Shown one piece after another: positions 42,561 to 51,783 of a stretch of DNA of 64,000 bases. The DNA lies in assembly GCF_003337375.1 (NCBI RefSeq), contig NZ_QPJD01000021.1, positions 1 to 64,000 on the forward strand, given 5' to 3'. A program made the translations under genes and the position numbers. Position 1 is the first letter of the stretch, and each line of letters opens with the position of its first letter. A model generated the notes under the pieces. That model searched no databases and was not told the DNA's origin. It saw only the letters and a list, made by a program, of their open reading frames with translations. This stretch comes from Paenibacillus prosopidis (lineage in GTDB: Bacteria > Bacillota > Bacilli > Paenibacillales > Paenibacillaceae).

Positions 42561-43583
42561 ATGTGGAACGGGGACGTGTTTTTGGAAAAGCTTTACGATG
42601 AGGCGATCAGCCGGCATCGTAATCAATCGAGGGTAGGGCTGCCGAACGAACGGAGATCAAAGCTGAAGGAAGCGCTGCGTGATGCGATCGGCTCATTCGA
42701 GCCGAATGCCGGACATGCTCCGAAGCTGCTCGAGCGTGTCGAATGTAATGGCTACATTCGCGAGCGTGTAGAGCTATCGGCTACGCCTGGATTAACCTAT
42801 GGGGCATATGTGCTTCTGCCAACTAACGTCGAGGGCCCGGTGCCGGGTGTACTGGCCCTACACGGCCATGGCTACGGCAGCCGGGAAATCGTCGGTTTGC
42901 TGAAGGACGGTTCGCCGGACGAGGGGACGCCAGGCATTCACCAGCATTTTGCAGTACAACTGGTGAAGCGGGGAATGGCTGTCATCGCACCTGACGTCAT
43001 CGGCTTCGGGGAGCGCAGACTGCTCGCTGATCTCGCTGAAAATCCCGATGCGCCAAGCTCTTGCTACCGTTTGTCCACGCAGCTGATGATGTTAGGTAAG
43101 ACTCTAACGGGTCTGCGCGTTACGGAAGCGCTGAAAGCATTCAATTATTTAGCCTCTAGGCCGGAGGTCGATGCGGACCGTATCGGATTGATGGGATTTT
43201 CAGGCGGAGCATTGATCGGATATGTGGCGGCTGTCATGGAAGCGCGGATTAACGCGACCGTGTTAACGGGCTTTACGAATACGATCAAAGACAGCATCTT
43301 TGCGGTGCATCATTGCATCGATAATTATACGCCAGGCTTGCTCGTTCACGCAGAGCTTCCCGAATTGATCGGACTCATTGCGCCGAGGCCGCTTTTCCTG
43401 GAATCCGGCGACAAAGATCCGATCTTTCCGGTAGACGGTTTCCGCAAGGCCGCGGCTGACATTCAGGCGGTCTACGAGGCGGAGGGTGCTGGCGCGAAGC
43501 TTCAAACCGACTTGTTTCCCGGCGTTCACGAAATCAGCGGACGATTCGCTTATGATTGGTTGAAGGAAAGTCTTTCATCTTAA
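42561..43583 (+). CDS. alpha/beta hydrolase (dienelactone hydrolase/acetyl esterase-like)
   Basis: A 340-residue hydrolase with an N-terminal helical extension (about residues 1-70). The oxyanion region is VLALHGHGYGSREI, the nucleophile elbow is MGFSGGALIG, the acid likely the Asp in ESGDKDPIFP and the His in GVHEISGRF. GAGAGGGAG precedes the ATG at 42561. Close homologs are often found beside sugar-degrading genes in Paenibacillus and may deacylate sugars. It lies between another hydrolase and a fucosidase. Confidence 0.8.
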   Translation: MWNGDVFLEKLYDEAISRHRNQSRVGLPNERRSKLKEALRDAIGSFEPNAGHAPKLLERVECNGYIRERVELSATPGLTYGAYVLLPTNVEGPVPGVLALHGHGYGSREIVGLLKDGSPDEGTPGIHQHFAVQLVKRGMAVIAPDVIGFGERRLLADLAENPDAPSSCYRLSTQLMMLGKTLTGLRVTEALKAFNYLASRPEVDADRIGLMGFSGGALIGYVAAVMEARINATVLTGFTNTIKDSIFAVHHCIDNYTPGLLVHAELPELIGLIAPRPLFLESGDKDPIFPVDGFRKAAADIQAVYEAEGAGAKLQTDLFPGVHEISGRFAYDWLKESLSS

Positions 43584-43697
43584 TGTAAGGCAATAGCTGG
43601 AAAGGTTATTTTTGTCCAAAAGAAAGATAGCTTTCGTCATTTTTATTCTATGATTCCGTCGCTAGAATGAACATAGGTGTTTCATAGTGAAGGGATG

Positions 43698-45164
43698 ATG
43701 ACAATAATGGATGCAAATGCATATTTGAAGACTATTGATGATACGATTTCCAAAGGAAGCTTTAAGGACAATTGGGATTCACTTAGCGAGTTTCAGGTCC
43801 CTCGTTGGTATGAGAAGGCGAAATTCGGCATTTTCATCCACTGGGGCGTTTATTCCGTTCCCGCGTTCAGGAGTGAATGGTATCCCAGAAATATGTATAT
43901 TCAAGGCTCCGAGGAATATAAGCATCATATTGCTGTTTATGGGGAGCACAAAGACTTTGGCTATAAGGATTTTATCCCGATGTTCAAAGCGGAAAATTTC
44001 AATGCTAACGAATGGGCAGAGCTTTTCCGGGAAGCGGGCGCCAAATACATTATGCCTGTTGCGGAGCATCATGACGGATTTCAAATGTATAAAAGTGATA
44101 TTTCTCATTTTAACGCCTATGAGATGGGACCGAAGCGGGATCTGCTCGGTGAAATGAAAGCGGCCTTTGAAAAACGGGATTTGACGTTTTGCGTTTCCTC
44201 CCATCGGGCGGAGCACTGGTTCTTCCTGTCGCACGGCAAGGAGTTTGATTCCGATATTAAAGAGCCGCTCGTGAGGGGAGATTTTTATTGGCCTTCGATG
44301 CCTGAGCCTGACCATCAGGACTTATATGGCTCGCCTCCGAACCAGGAGTATTTGGAGGATTGGTTAATCAGATGCTGTGAGCTCGTAGACCAGTATAAGC
44401 CGAAGGTGTTTTATTTTGATTGGTGGATTCATACGGCGGCGTTCAAGCCCTATCTCAAAAAATTCGCGGCGTACTATTACAACAAAGCAGAGGAATGGGG
44501 CTTCGGGGTTGCAATTAATTACAAACATGATGCGTTTCAATTCGGCACCTCCGTTCCTGACGTAGAAAGAGGTCAGTTCGCCGAGCTTAAGCCGTATTTC
44601 TGGCAAACGGATACTGCGGTTGCGAAAAACTCATGGAGCTATACGCCGGGCAATGATTATAAATCATCGGTCGAGATTATTCGTGATTTAGTTGATATCG
44701 TCAGTAAAAATGGCAGCCTGCTGCTTAATGTGGGGCCAAAAGCAGATGGATCGATTCCTGAAGAGGATAAGCAAATTCTTCTTGAAATCGGAGCATGGCT
44801 GAAGGATAACGGCGAGGCGATTTATGATACGACCTTCTGGCGCACATTCGGTGAAGGCCCTACGAAAATCGAGGAAGGCCAATTTACTGACGGGAAAACG
44901 AAATTGTTCACTAGCGAGGATATCCGTTTTACGGTGAAGGGCACCTGTCTCTATGCAACCGTTCTCGTTCATCCAAGCAACGGAGTAGTTAAAATCAAGT
45001 CTCTCGGTAAAAAATCGCACCATTTTCACGGTATCATCGAAGATATAAGCGTTCTAGGGTTCGATGAAAAACCGCTATGGGAGAGGACAGATGAGGCTTT
45101 GATTATTACGACAAATAAGGTTCAAAGTGCCGCTCCGGTCGTATTCAGCATAATCATCGAATAA
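43698..45164 (+). CDS. alpha-L-fucosidase (GH29)
   Basis: Family GH29 retaining fucosidase, about 488 residues. The N-terminal catalytic barrel has FGIFIHWGVYSVPAF and YIMPVAEHHDGFQMY; the nucleophile aspartate is expected in VFYFDWWIH. NGSLLLNVGPKADGSIPEED near the end of the barrel is the other landmark, and a beta domain follows. There is no signal peptide, so it acts on imported fucosylated oligosaccharides. Several ATGs (43695, 43698, 43707) follow AAGGG; the exact start is uncertain. A perfect hairpin lies downstream. Confidence 0.9.
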   Translation: MTIMDANAYLKTIDDTISKGSFKDNWDSLSEFQVPRWYEKAKFGIFIHWGVYSVPAFRSEWYPRNMYIQGSEEYKHHIAVYGEHKDFGYKDFIPMFKAENFNANEWAELFREAGAKYIMPVAEHHDGFQMYKSDISHFNAYEMGPKRDLLGEMKAAFEKRDLTFCVSSHRAEHWFFLSHGKEFDSDIKEPLVRGDFYWPSMPEPDHQDLYGSPPNQEYLEDWLIRCCELVDQYKPKVFYFDWWIHTAAFKPYLKKFAAYYYNKAEEWGFGVAINYKHDAFQFGTSVPDVERGQFAELKPYFWQTDTAVAKNSWSYTPGNDYKSSVEIIRDLVDIVSKNGSLLLNVGPKADGSIPEEDKQILLEIGAWLKDNGEAIYDTTFWRTFGEGPTKIEEGQFTDGKTKLFTSEDIRFTVKGTCLYATVLVHPSNGVVKIKSLGKKSHHFHGIIEDISVLGFDEKPLWERTDEALIITTNKVQSAAPVVFSIIIE

Positions 45165-45230
45165 GCCGATGCGAACTCAGACATAAGCAACGCAGCTCAT
45201 TTACAATTTATTGGAGCATCAGAATAACGC

Positions 45231-45268
45231 AAACCAGGGCCGCCAGCTTTTGCTGGCGGCCCTGGTTT
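45231..45268. terminator. perfect 17-bp hairpin after the fucosidase gene
   Basis: The 17 bases at 45231-45247 and 45252-45268 are exact reverse complements around a TTTT loop. No T tract follows on either strand, so it may act as a transcript-end stabiliser or factor-dependent stop instead of a classical terminator. Confidence 0.55.
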
Positions 45269-45300
45269 GTAGGAGCTATAAGCTCCAAGTTACAAGCGGG

Positions 45301-45503
45301 TATATTGGATAAATGCAGTAACTTTTGGTTATTTGGTCTATGCGCGTGCTCTATATTGGAGTACTTCCAATGTAGATCGATCCAAAAACGCCTATACTCC
45401 TCAATAGTACCGATTTCAGCTAATTTAACTGTACGAAATCCAATATAGCTCAGCATACCAATGTGCTCCTGCTGCTATCCTGTACGAAATCCAATGCAGC
45501 TCA
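45301..45503. repeat. ATTGGAT/GTACGAAATCCAAT repeat cluster
   Basis: Two 24-base copies of CTGTACGAAATCCAAT..AGCTCA start at 45429 and 45480 (51 apart, two differences). A related inverted repeat, CTATATTGGA...TCCAATGTAG, spans 45351-45375, and TATATTGGAT lies at 45301. The 400-base gap 45165-45565 has no gene I can support; a minus-strand frame across it is repeat-derived. Confidence 0.7.
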
Positions 45504-45565
45504 CTGGTTTGCTGAATGTGCGGAGGCTAGTGGGCGAAGGCGGTGCAGGCAATGCCAAGCAGATG

Positions 45566-46450
45566 CTAGGACTTATAAAAATGCCGCAGATAGGATGAAG
45601 GAGCTTCCCCTAATACTTTTTTGAACACTCTGCTGAAGTAATAAGGATTTTTGTAGCCAAGCCTCTCGCTTATCTCAGATATATTCATGGAAGTACTGCG
45701 CATCATATCCATCGCTTTATTCATTCTCAGCTTCGTGTGAACTTCAATGATGCTCTGTCCGGTCAATCTCTTGTACGTCGAAGACAAGTAGCTGTAATTG
45801 AGCTGGAGCTGCGAGCTTAGCTCACGCGAATCGAAATCCCGATCCGCATGCTGTACCAAATAGGTCATGACTCTTCCCGCAATCGTATCCGCTTTTCCGC
45901 CGGTCTCGCTGGTCTCCTCATGCTTCAAGGCTGCCTGATGCAAATCCAAAAACAGCTGGTAAATTTGAAGGCTGCTTCGCGTCATCCAATGATCCCTTAC
46001 CTTATGATAATTATCCAAAATGGTCCGCAGTCTGCTTTCCATCGTTTGGTGCAGAGAGGAGCTGCCGTTCTTCGGCATCATAAACCGGTATTCATAATGC
46101 TTCGGATAAAAATAACCTAGTTCGGGCAGCGGCAGATGCTCCTTATAGGCTACGCGCTCATCGACAACGGTATTGAAATGAACCCAGTACCAAGCTGTTC
46201 CGGGAAGCGTCTCAGGCAATCCCCAGTGATGGAGCCCCTTCTTTAGAAACAAATGCTCCTTTTCCCGAACGATATATTCCTTACCTTCTTCAATAACCTG
46301 CATCCTGCCATTAATTACATAAAGAAACACATCGTAGTCCAATATACGGTCCGGATGCGTATATACGCTATCGATCCGGTTCCAGCCGATATCCCTTACG
46401 AGCGGCAGCCGGTCCGCTGTGAGATGAATGCTTGTATCGATGGCCAGCAC
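45566..46450 (-). CDS. AraC family regulator with cupin sensor domain
   Basis: A regulator of about 294 residues. The N-terminal half is a cupin (VFLYVINGRMQVIEEGKEY, HLFLKKGLHHWG, WYWVHFNT); the C-terminal helix-turn-helix pair has LQLNYSYLSSTYKRLTG and LGYKNPYYFSRVFKK. The frame stays open to 46507, but a perfect-spacing promoter occupies 46479-46507, so I place the start at the GTG 46450 behind GAGAGAG. It is divergent from the GH127-type gene at 46587, its likely target. Confidence 0.82.
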   Translation of the reverse strand: MLAIDTSIHLTADRLPLVRDIGWNRIDSVYTHPDRILDYDVFLYVINGRMQVIEEGKEYIVREKEHLFLKKGLHHWGLPETLPGTAWYWVHFNTVVDERVAYKEHLPLPELGYFYPKHYEYRFMMPKNGSSSLHQTMESRLRTILDNYHKVRDHWMTRSSLQIYQLFLDLHQAALKHEETSETGGKADTIAGRVMTYLVQHADRDFDSRELSSQLQLNYSYLSSTYKRLTGQSIIEVHTKLRMNKAMDMMRSTSMNISEISERLGYKNPYYFSRVFKKVLGEAPSSYLRHFYKS

Positions 46451-46478
46451 CTCTCTCTCGTGATTTTCGATTTTGTCT

Positions 46479-46507
46479 ATTATAGAACCTAAAAAAAGTA
46501 TATGCAA
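46479..46507 (-). promoter_or_regulatory. sigma-A promoter of the AraC gene
   Basis: On the minus strand TTGCAT (46502-46507) and TATAAT (46479-46484) are 17 bases apart. The promoter lies inside the longest open frame, which argues for a start codon further downstream. Confidence 0.65.
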
Positions 46508-46586
46508 TTATATAATCCGTGCATTTAACTTTGAATCACTAGGATTAAAATATTGATTAGAAACAAAAATAAGGAGGCTATCATTA

Positions 46587-48473
46587 ATGGCAGAGTCATT
46601 TTCCGAATTCCCGGTTGGGAGTGTTCAATTAGCAGAAGGCCCATTAACAGCACGATTTGAGCTGAATAAACAATACGTCATGAGCTTGACCAACCAAAAC
46701 CTGCTGCGCAGCTTTTATTTGGAAGCGGGGCTATGGAGCTATAGTGGAAACGGCGGAACGACAACCGCTACCTCCACGAGCATGGATGGCCCGGAGCATT
46801 GGCACTGGGGCTGGGAATCACCGACCTGCGAGCTGCGCGGCCATATAATGGGACACTGGCTGTCGGCGGCCGCGCGCATTTATGCGCAAACGAATGATAG
46901 GCTGGTCAAAGCAAAGGCGGATCATATCGTATCGGAGCTGTCAAAATGTCAGGAAGCAAATGGCGGGGAATGGCTTGCGGCGTTTCCTGAGACCTACATG
47001 AACAGGCTCGTAAACGGCAAATGGGTATGGGCCCCTCATTATACGGTTCATAAGCTGCTTATGGGCTTATTCGAAATGTACGCTATAGCTGGCAACGCAC
47101 AGGCACTGATAATTATAAAAGGCATGGCAGCATGGTTTGACCGCTGGACAAGCGGCTTCACGCAGGAGCAAATGGATGAGCTGCTCGATATGGAAACCGG
47201 CGGCATGCTGGAGACATGGGCGGATTTGTACGGGGTGACTGGAGAGGACAAGCACCGTGAGCTGATGTACCGGTATGATAGACGCCGGTTTTTCGATGCG
47301 CTTCTGGATGGTCGGGACGTACTCACAAACAAACATGCGAATACGCAGATTCCTGAAATTTTAGGCGCCGCCAGAGCATGGGAAGTGACAGGCGACGAGC
47401 GCTTTCGCAAGGTGGTGGAAGCGTTCTGGGCATGCGCAGTGACGAGCAGAGGTTACGTATGTACGGGCGCGGGAGACAACGCCGAGCTGTGGATGCCAAA
47501 GGAAGAGATGGCTGCCAGGCTGGGCGTTGGCGGGGAGCACTGCTGCAATTATAATATGATGCGTCTTTCCCGGTATCTGCTCCGCTGGACAGGAGATGCG
47601 GCTTATGCTGATTATTGGGAGAGAAGGTTCGTGAATGGGGTTTTAGCCCATCAGCATAGGGAAACAGGCATGATTTCGTATTTCTTAGGGGTTGGAGCGG
47701 GCAGCCATAAAACGTGGGGATCGGAGACGCAGCATTTCTGGTGCTGTCACGGTACGCTCATCCAAGCAAATGCATCCTACGATACTGAAATATTCATGGA
47801 AGACGAGCATGGCATCGCTATTTCCCAATGGATCCCTTCGAGCTTGCGGTTTGAAAGGGAAGGTACCGAAATTGGTCTTCGAATCGAGCAGGATGGGCAA
47901 AATGGGGTGTATCCGCTAAACGGCTGGTCTGTCACGGGTATGACGGCCATAACGAAAGTGGATGTTCCGCCAATTCCCGTACATCGCCCCGGCCGTTTTG
48001 TGTACCGGGTGACCATCTCTTGCGACAAGGAATCAGAATTTTCAATAAAGCTACGGCTTCCGTGGTGGTTGAGCGGTGAAGCGAAAATTTTGGTGAACGG
48101 CATCGCGGAGCCCGGCCCCTTCCAAAGCTCATCCTACTATGAGCTGCATGATGTTTGGCAGGATGGCGATACGATTGTCGTGGAATTACCAAAGACGCTT
48201 ACGACCGAGCAGCTGCCGGGCGAGCCAGGTACCTTTGCTTTCATGGACGGACCTATCGTGCTTGCTGGTTTGCTGGATGAAGAACGCCGGTTATACGGCA
48301 ATCCGGAAAAACCGGATTCGTTACTTGTACCGGATCGCGAACGGCATCATGGCTGGTGGAATCCCGGCTATTACCGGACAACCAGCCAAGAGCGGGGAAT
48401 ACGCTTCATCCCGCTTTTTGAAGTAAAGGACGAAGCCTATACGGTTTATTTTCCGGTGAATGCTAAGCCATAA
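46587..48473 (+). CDS. GH127-type glycoside hydrolase (DUF1680, beta-L-arabinofuranosidase-like)
   Basis: A 628-residue protein with the (alpha/alpha)6 barrel of the GH127/DUF1680 group. The likely zinc and catalytic residues are Glu317, Cys319 (GGEHCCNYN) and Cys386-Cys387 (HFWCCHGT), matching Glu338, Cys340, Cys417 and Cys418 of the bifidobacterial enzyme HypBA1. The motif around the last pair differs (FWCC, not CxCC), so it belongs to a divergent branch and linkage specificity may differ. No signal peptide. AAGGAGG precedes the ATG. Divergent from an AraC gene. Confidence 0.87.
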   Translation: MAESFSEFPVGSVQLAEGPLTARFELNKQYVMSLTNQNLLRSFYLEAGLWSYSGNGGTTTATSTSMDGPEHWHWGWESPTCELRGHIMGHWLSAAARIYAQTNDRLVKAKADHIVSELSKCQEANGGEWLAAFPETYMNRLVNGKWVWAPHYTVHKLLMGLFEMYAIAGNAQALIIIKGMAAWFDRWTSGFTQEQMDELLDMETGGMLETWADLYGVTGEDKHRELMYRYDRRRFFDALLDGRDVLTNKHANTQIPEILGAARAWEVTGDERFRKVVEAFWACAVTSRGYVCTGAGDNAELWMPKEEMAARLGVGGEHCCNYNMMRLSRYLLRWTGDAAYADYWERRFVNGVLAHQHRETGMISYFLGVGAGSHKTWGSETQHFWCCHGTLIQANASYDTEIFMEDEHGIAISQWIPSSLRFEREGTEIGLRIEQDGQNGVYPLNGWSVTGMTAITKVDVPPIPVHRPGRFVYRVTISCDKESEFSIKLRLPWWLSGEAKILVNGIAEPGPFQSSSYYELHDVWQDGDTIVVELPKTLTTEQLPGEPGTFAFMDGPIVLAGLLDEERRLYGNPEKPDSLLVPDRERHHGWWNPGYYRTTSQERGIRFIPLFEVKDEAYTVYFPVNAKP

Positions 48474-48552
48474 AGTAATTTTCGGCGACTATTTCTATTT
48501 AGAGGCTTTCGCCAAGCTAAACGGGTGGAAACACCGGATTTTCTGATCCAAT

Positions 48553-49428
48553 TTAAGACATATACTGCTTTCGAAACTTTGTCGGCGACAGACCTATTTG
48601 ATTGGCGAAGCAATTCGAGAAGTAGGGAACATTTTCAAACCCGACGTAGTGAGCGATTTCCGAAATGGGCCACTCTGTCTTCAGCAGCAGCAGCTTCGCC
48701 TGCTCAAGCCGGTATTTCGCCAAATAGTCGATGGGCGTCATGTCATAAACCTGCTTCATGCACCGAGTAATGTAGTTGTAGTGAAAATTAAGCGCATCAG
48801 CCATCGTTTTGCTCGTTATTTCAGAGCGGTAATTGTTTTTGATGAAAGCCTCAGCCTTCTCCGCTAACGTGACGACCGGACTTATATAGGTGTCGTTTTG
48901 ACGTAAATCCATCATTCGGAGCAGCTCCTCGAACGTCTGCTGCTGCGTCCAAAATGCGCTCGATTGGCGCTCTCCTCCCGCTTTGTTAAGCGCACGCATC
49001 AGCCGGAACGCTTGCTCGGGATAGGGGAGCGTCCATTGCTTTTGCAAATGCAGGGAGTAGGGCGACGTTAGGAAGCGGTTGTAATGAACGTCATGACTTA
49101 AGCTCGCATGATCCTGCTCCGATTGCTGCCACTCACCCACCGTTTGAAAATGTACCCAGTAGAAGCGGGTATTCTCCTCGGCCGGCTTCACCGAGTAATG
49201 ATAACGGTCAGGCAGCAGAAGCACTGTTTGTCCAGCCGTCAAGCTCCACTCTCGATCCTCCTCGCCTATAAATAAGCAGCCGGATTCGATCAAAATCAGA
49301 TCGAATACGCCAAGCTGCTTTCGATTCGGGTGCTGTCCCCCCGGCTCGTAATACTCCTCTCCGCTTTCCAAATAATAAGGGAGCGGAGGCACTGCAAAAT
49401 ACACTTGCTCCGATGCTTCCAACATCAT
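48553..49428 (-). CDS. AraC family regulator with cupin sensor domain
   Basis: A 291-residue regulator. The N-terminal cupin includes GVFDLILIESGCLFIGEED and LLLPDRYHYSVKP; the C-terminal pair has LNFHYNYITRCMKQVYD and VGFENVPYFSNCF. GGAGGG lies before two successive ATG codons. It is divergent from the GH127 gene at 49563 and convergent with the GH127-type gene before it, and probably controls at least the former. Confidence 0.88.
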   Translation of the reverse strand: MMLEASEQVYFAVPPLPYYLESGEEYYEPGGQHPNRKQLGVFDLILIESGCLFIGEEDREWSLTAGQTVLLLPDRYHYSVKPAEENTRFYWVHFQTVGEWQQSEQDHASLSHDVHYNRFLTSPYSLHLQKQWTLPYPEQAFRLMRALNKAGGERQSSAFWTQQQTFEELLRMMDLRQNDTYISPVVTLAEKAEAFIKNNYRSEITSKTMADALNFHYNYITRCMKQVYDMTPIDYLAKYRLEQAKLLLLKTEWPISEIAHYVGFENVPYFSNCFANQIGLSPTKFRKQYMS

Positions 49429-49562
49429 CCTTCACCCTCCAGTTTTGTGTGAAATTTTATAAGAAATAAGTTCTTTCCGTTTATATTTATGTTTTATTAT
49501 AACGCATACAATAGAAATCAGCAGTATGAAATTCTAAACGTTATAGAGAGGTGCGATTACTA

Positions 49563-51536
49563 ATGGGACAAGTAGCAAGTACGGATAAAGCGAAGCCGGT
49601 TTCACTCAAGCAAGTTCAAATTACAGATGATTTTTGGAATTATTATATCAATTTAGTTAGGGACGTTGTTGTACCTTATCAATGGGAAGCGATAAACGAC
49701 AATGTGGAGGGCGCGGAACGCAGCGGCGCGGTCAACAATTTTAAAATTGCAGCAGGACTTGAAAAAGGCGATTTTTATGGATATGTGTTTCAGGATACGG
49801 ACGTTGCTAAATGGCTGGAAGCAGTTGCGTATTTGCTTGTAACGAAACGGGACGCTGCTTTAGAGCAGGTAGCTGACGAGATGATTGAGATCATCGGCAA
49901 GGCGCAGCAAGAGGATGGCTATTTGAACACGTACTTCACAATCAAAGAGCCCGATATGAAGTGGAAAAATTTGACTGAATGCCACGAGTTGTACAGCGCC
50001 GGTCATATGATCGAGGCCGGCGTCGCTTATTATGAAGCGACAGGGAAGCGTAACCTGCTGGATATCGTATGCCGGATAGCTGACAATATCGTTGACGTCT
50101 TTGGCGATGGTCCAGGCCAAATTGCCGGTTATGACGGTCATCAGGAGATCGAGCTTGCGCTGGTGAAGCTTTACGGAGTAACCGGAAACGAAAAGTACCT
50201 GGAGCTCAGCCGTTACTTTATCGATAAACGCGGCCATAAGCCAAGCTTCTTCGAGGAGGAAGCCGAGCGCAGAGGCTGGACGACGCATTGGAACAAGAAC
50301 AAAATTCATATAGACCATGAATATTTTCAAGCTCATTTGCCTGTTCGCGAGCAGAATGCCGCTGTCGGACATGCGGTTAGGGTCGTATACATGCTGGCGG
50401 GCATGGCTGACGTCGCCCGGGAAACAGGTGACAAGTCTTTGCTGGAGGCATGCCGCAGACTATGGGATAACATCGCTTCCCGTCAAATGTATATTACGGG
50501 CGGCATCGGCTCGATGGCGCATGGCGAAGCCTTTTCGTTCGATTACGATTTGCCTAACGATACCGTATATTCTGAGACATGCGCCTCGATCGGCCTTATC
50601 TTTTTTGCACACCGTATGCTGCAGCTTGAGCCTAACAGCCGCTATGCGGACGTGCTTGAGCGGGCATTGTACAACACGGTTATAGCGGGCATGTCTCGTG
50701 ACGGCAAGCATTTCTTTTACGTGAATCCGCTCGAGGTTACGCCGGAAGTATGCGACGGACGCAACAAAAACTTTAACCATGTGAAGCCTGTACGCCAGGA
50801 ATGGTTCGGCTGCGCATGCTGTCCTCCGAACATTGCGCGTCTGCTGGCATCGCTCGGTGAATATATGTATTCCGTAAAAGGGAATACGATTTACTCGCAC
50901 CTCTTCATCGGAGGAGAAACGGAGCTTTCGCTGGGCGGTACAAATGTAAGGCTGAATCAGCAATCCAGCATGCCTTGGGAAGGAACTGCCCGCTATGAAG
51001 TGACCGTATCGCAACCGGCGACATTCGCTCTTGCGCTGCGTATTCCGGATTGGTCCTCTAAGGCCGAGGTGCTTGTGAACGGAACAGCCTATTCGATTAC
51101 GGATAAAGTGGCAGACGGCTATGCGATCATCGAACGCCAGTGGACGACCGGCGATACGGTGGAGCTTGTGCTCGAGATGCCGGTCATGCGGGTCAGAAGC
51201 CATCCGCTCGTGAAGCAAAATGCAGGCAAGGTCGCCTTACAGCGCGGACCGCTCGTCTATTGCGCGGAGGAAGCGGATAACGGACCGCTGCTTCAGCGGC
51301 TTATGCTGCCGCAGGATGCGCAGCTTGAAGTAGCTTACGATGCCAATCTCGCTGGCGGGCTTAAAGTCATTACGGCGCAGGCGTTAAGGCTGCAGCTTGA
51401 GCAGTGGGGAACGCAGCTTTACAGGACGGATTCGAACGTGAGTCTTGAACCGACGGTTGCCACTTTTATTCCTTATTACGCTTGGGCGAACCGAGACAAA
51501 GGCGAAATGGCCGTGTGGGTGAAAGAGCACGTTTAA
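49563..51536 (+). CDS. beta-L-arabinofuranosidase (GH127)
   Basis: A 657-residue GH127 enzyme that releases L-arabinose from beta-1,2-arabinofuranosides. It keeps all active-site marks: Glu338 and Cys340 (YSETCASIG) and the CxCC motif at Cys417, Cys419, Cys420 (WFGCACCPPNIARLL). Positions and length nearly match the bifidobacterial HypBA1. No signal peptide, so substrate must be imported. The ATG at 49563 follows AGAGAGG by eleven bases. A terminator follows. An AraC regulator diverges from it. Confidence 0.92.
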   Translation: MGQVASTDKAKPVSLKQVQITDDFWNYYINLVRDVVVPYQWEAINDNVEGAERSGAVNNFKIAAGLEKGDFYGYVFQDTDVAKWLEAVAYLLVTKRDAALEQVADEMIEIIGKAQQEDGYLNTYFTIKEPDMKWKNLTECHELYSAGHMIEAGVAYYEATGKRNLLDIVCRIADNIVDVFGDGPGQIAGYDGHQEIELALVKLYGVTGNEKYLELSRYFIDKRGHKPSFFEEEAERRGWTTHWNKNKIHIDHEYFQAHLPVREQNAAVGHAVRVVYMLAGMADVARETGDKSLLEACRRLWDNIASRQMYITGGIGSMAHGEAFSFDYDLPNDTVYSETCASIGLIFFAHRMLQLEPNSRYADVLERALYNTVIAGMSRDGKHFFYVNPLEVTPEVCDGRNKNFNHVKPVRQEWFGCACCPPNIARLLASLGEYMYSVKGNTIYSHLFIGGETELSLGGTNVRLNQQSSMPWEGTARYEVTVSQPATFALALRIPDWSSKAEVLVNGTAYSITDKVADGYAIIERQWTTGDTVELVLEMPVMRVRSHPLVKQNAGKVALQRGPLVYCAEEADNGPLLQRLMLPQDAQLEVAYDANLAGGLKVITAQALRLQLEQWGTQLYRTDSNVSLEPTVATFIPYYAWANRDKGEMAVWVKEHV

Positions 51537-51566
51537 AAGCAAGTGAATATTTCTAGATAAAGCAAT

Positions 51567-51606
51567 GACGCCGGACAGCAGTAACGTCCAGGCGTCTTCT
51601 TTTTTT
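51567..51606 (+). terminator. terminator after the GH127 gene
   Basis: GACGCC (51567-51572) pairs with GGCGTC (51591-51596), with an inner GGAC/GTCC, followed by a T run. Confidence 0.85.
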
Positions 51607-51721
51607 AAATCAAATGAATGACCATGCAGTAATTGTTTACTGGCAATCAGAATCGGCATATGGTTGAAAATGTTCTTTTTAGGTTCGTAAATGTGTGTTA
51701 TGATGATAAACGAACAATAAC

Positions 51722-51773
51722 AAACCTAAGAGTAGGCTTACGAAGTGGGTTTTACTCTATAAAACTTAGGAGG
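51722..51773 (+). promoter_or_regulatory. 5' leader of kduI with a CTTACGAAG hairpin unit
   Basis: AAACCTAAG (51722-51730), CTTACGAAG (51737-51745) and GGGTTT (51747-51752) repeat the unit found before the gene at 326. AAACC can pair with GGGTTT; alternatively CCTAAG can pair with CTTAGG at 51765-51770, which overlaps the ribosome site TTAGGAGG. The two folds exclude each other, as expected of a translational switch. Confidence 0.5.
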
Positions 51774-51783
51774 TTTTTATACA

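Noticed and set aside
45208-45456. An 82-codon minus-strand frame in the gap after the fucosidase gene
   Set aside because: It is made of the hairpin and the ATTGGAT repeats, and no ribosome site precedes it.
45301-45503. Possible CRISPR array
   Set aside because: Only two near-identical repeats, irregular related motifs and no cas genes; spacing and repeat form do not fit an array.
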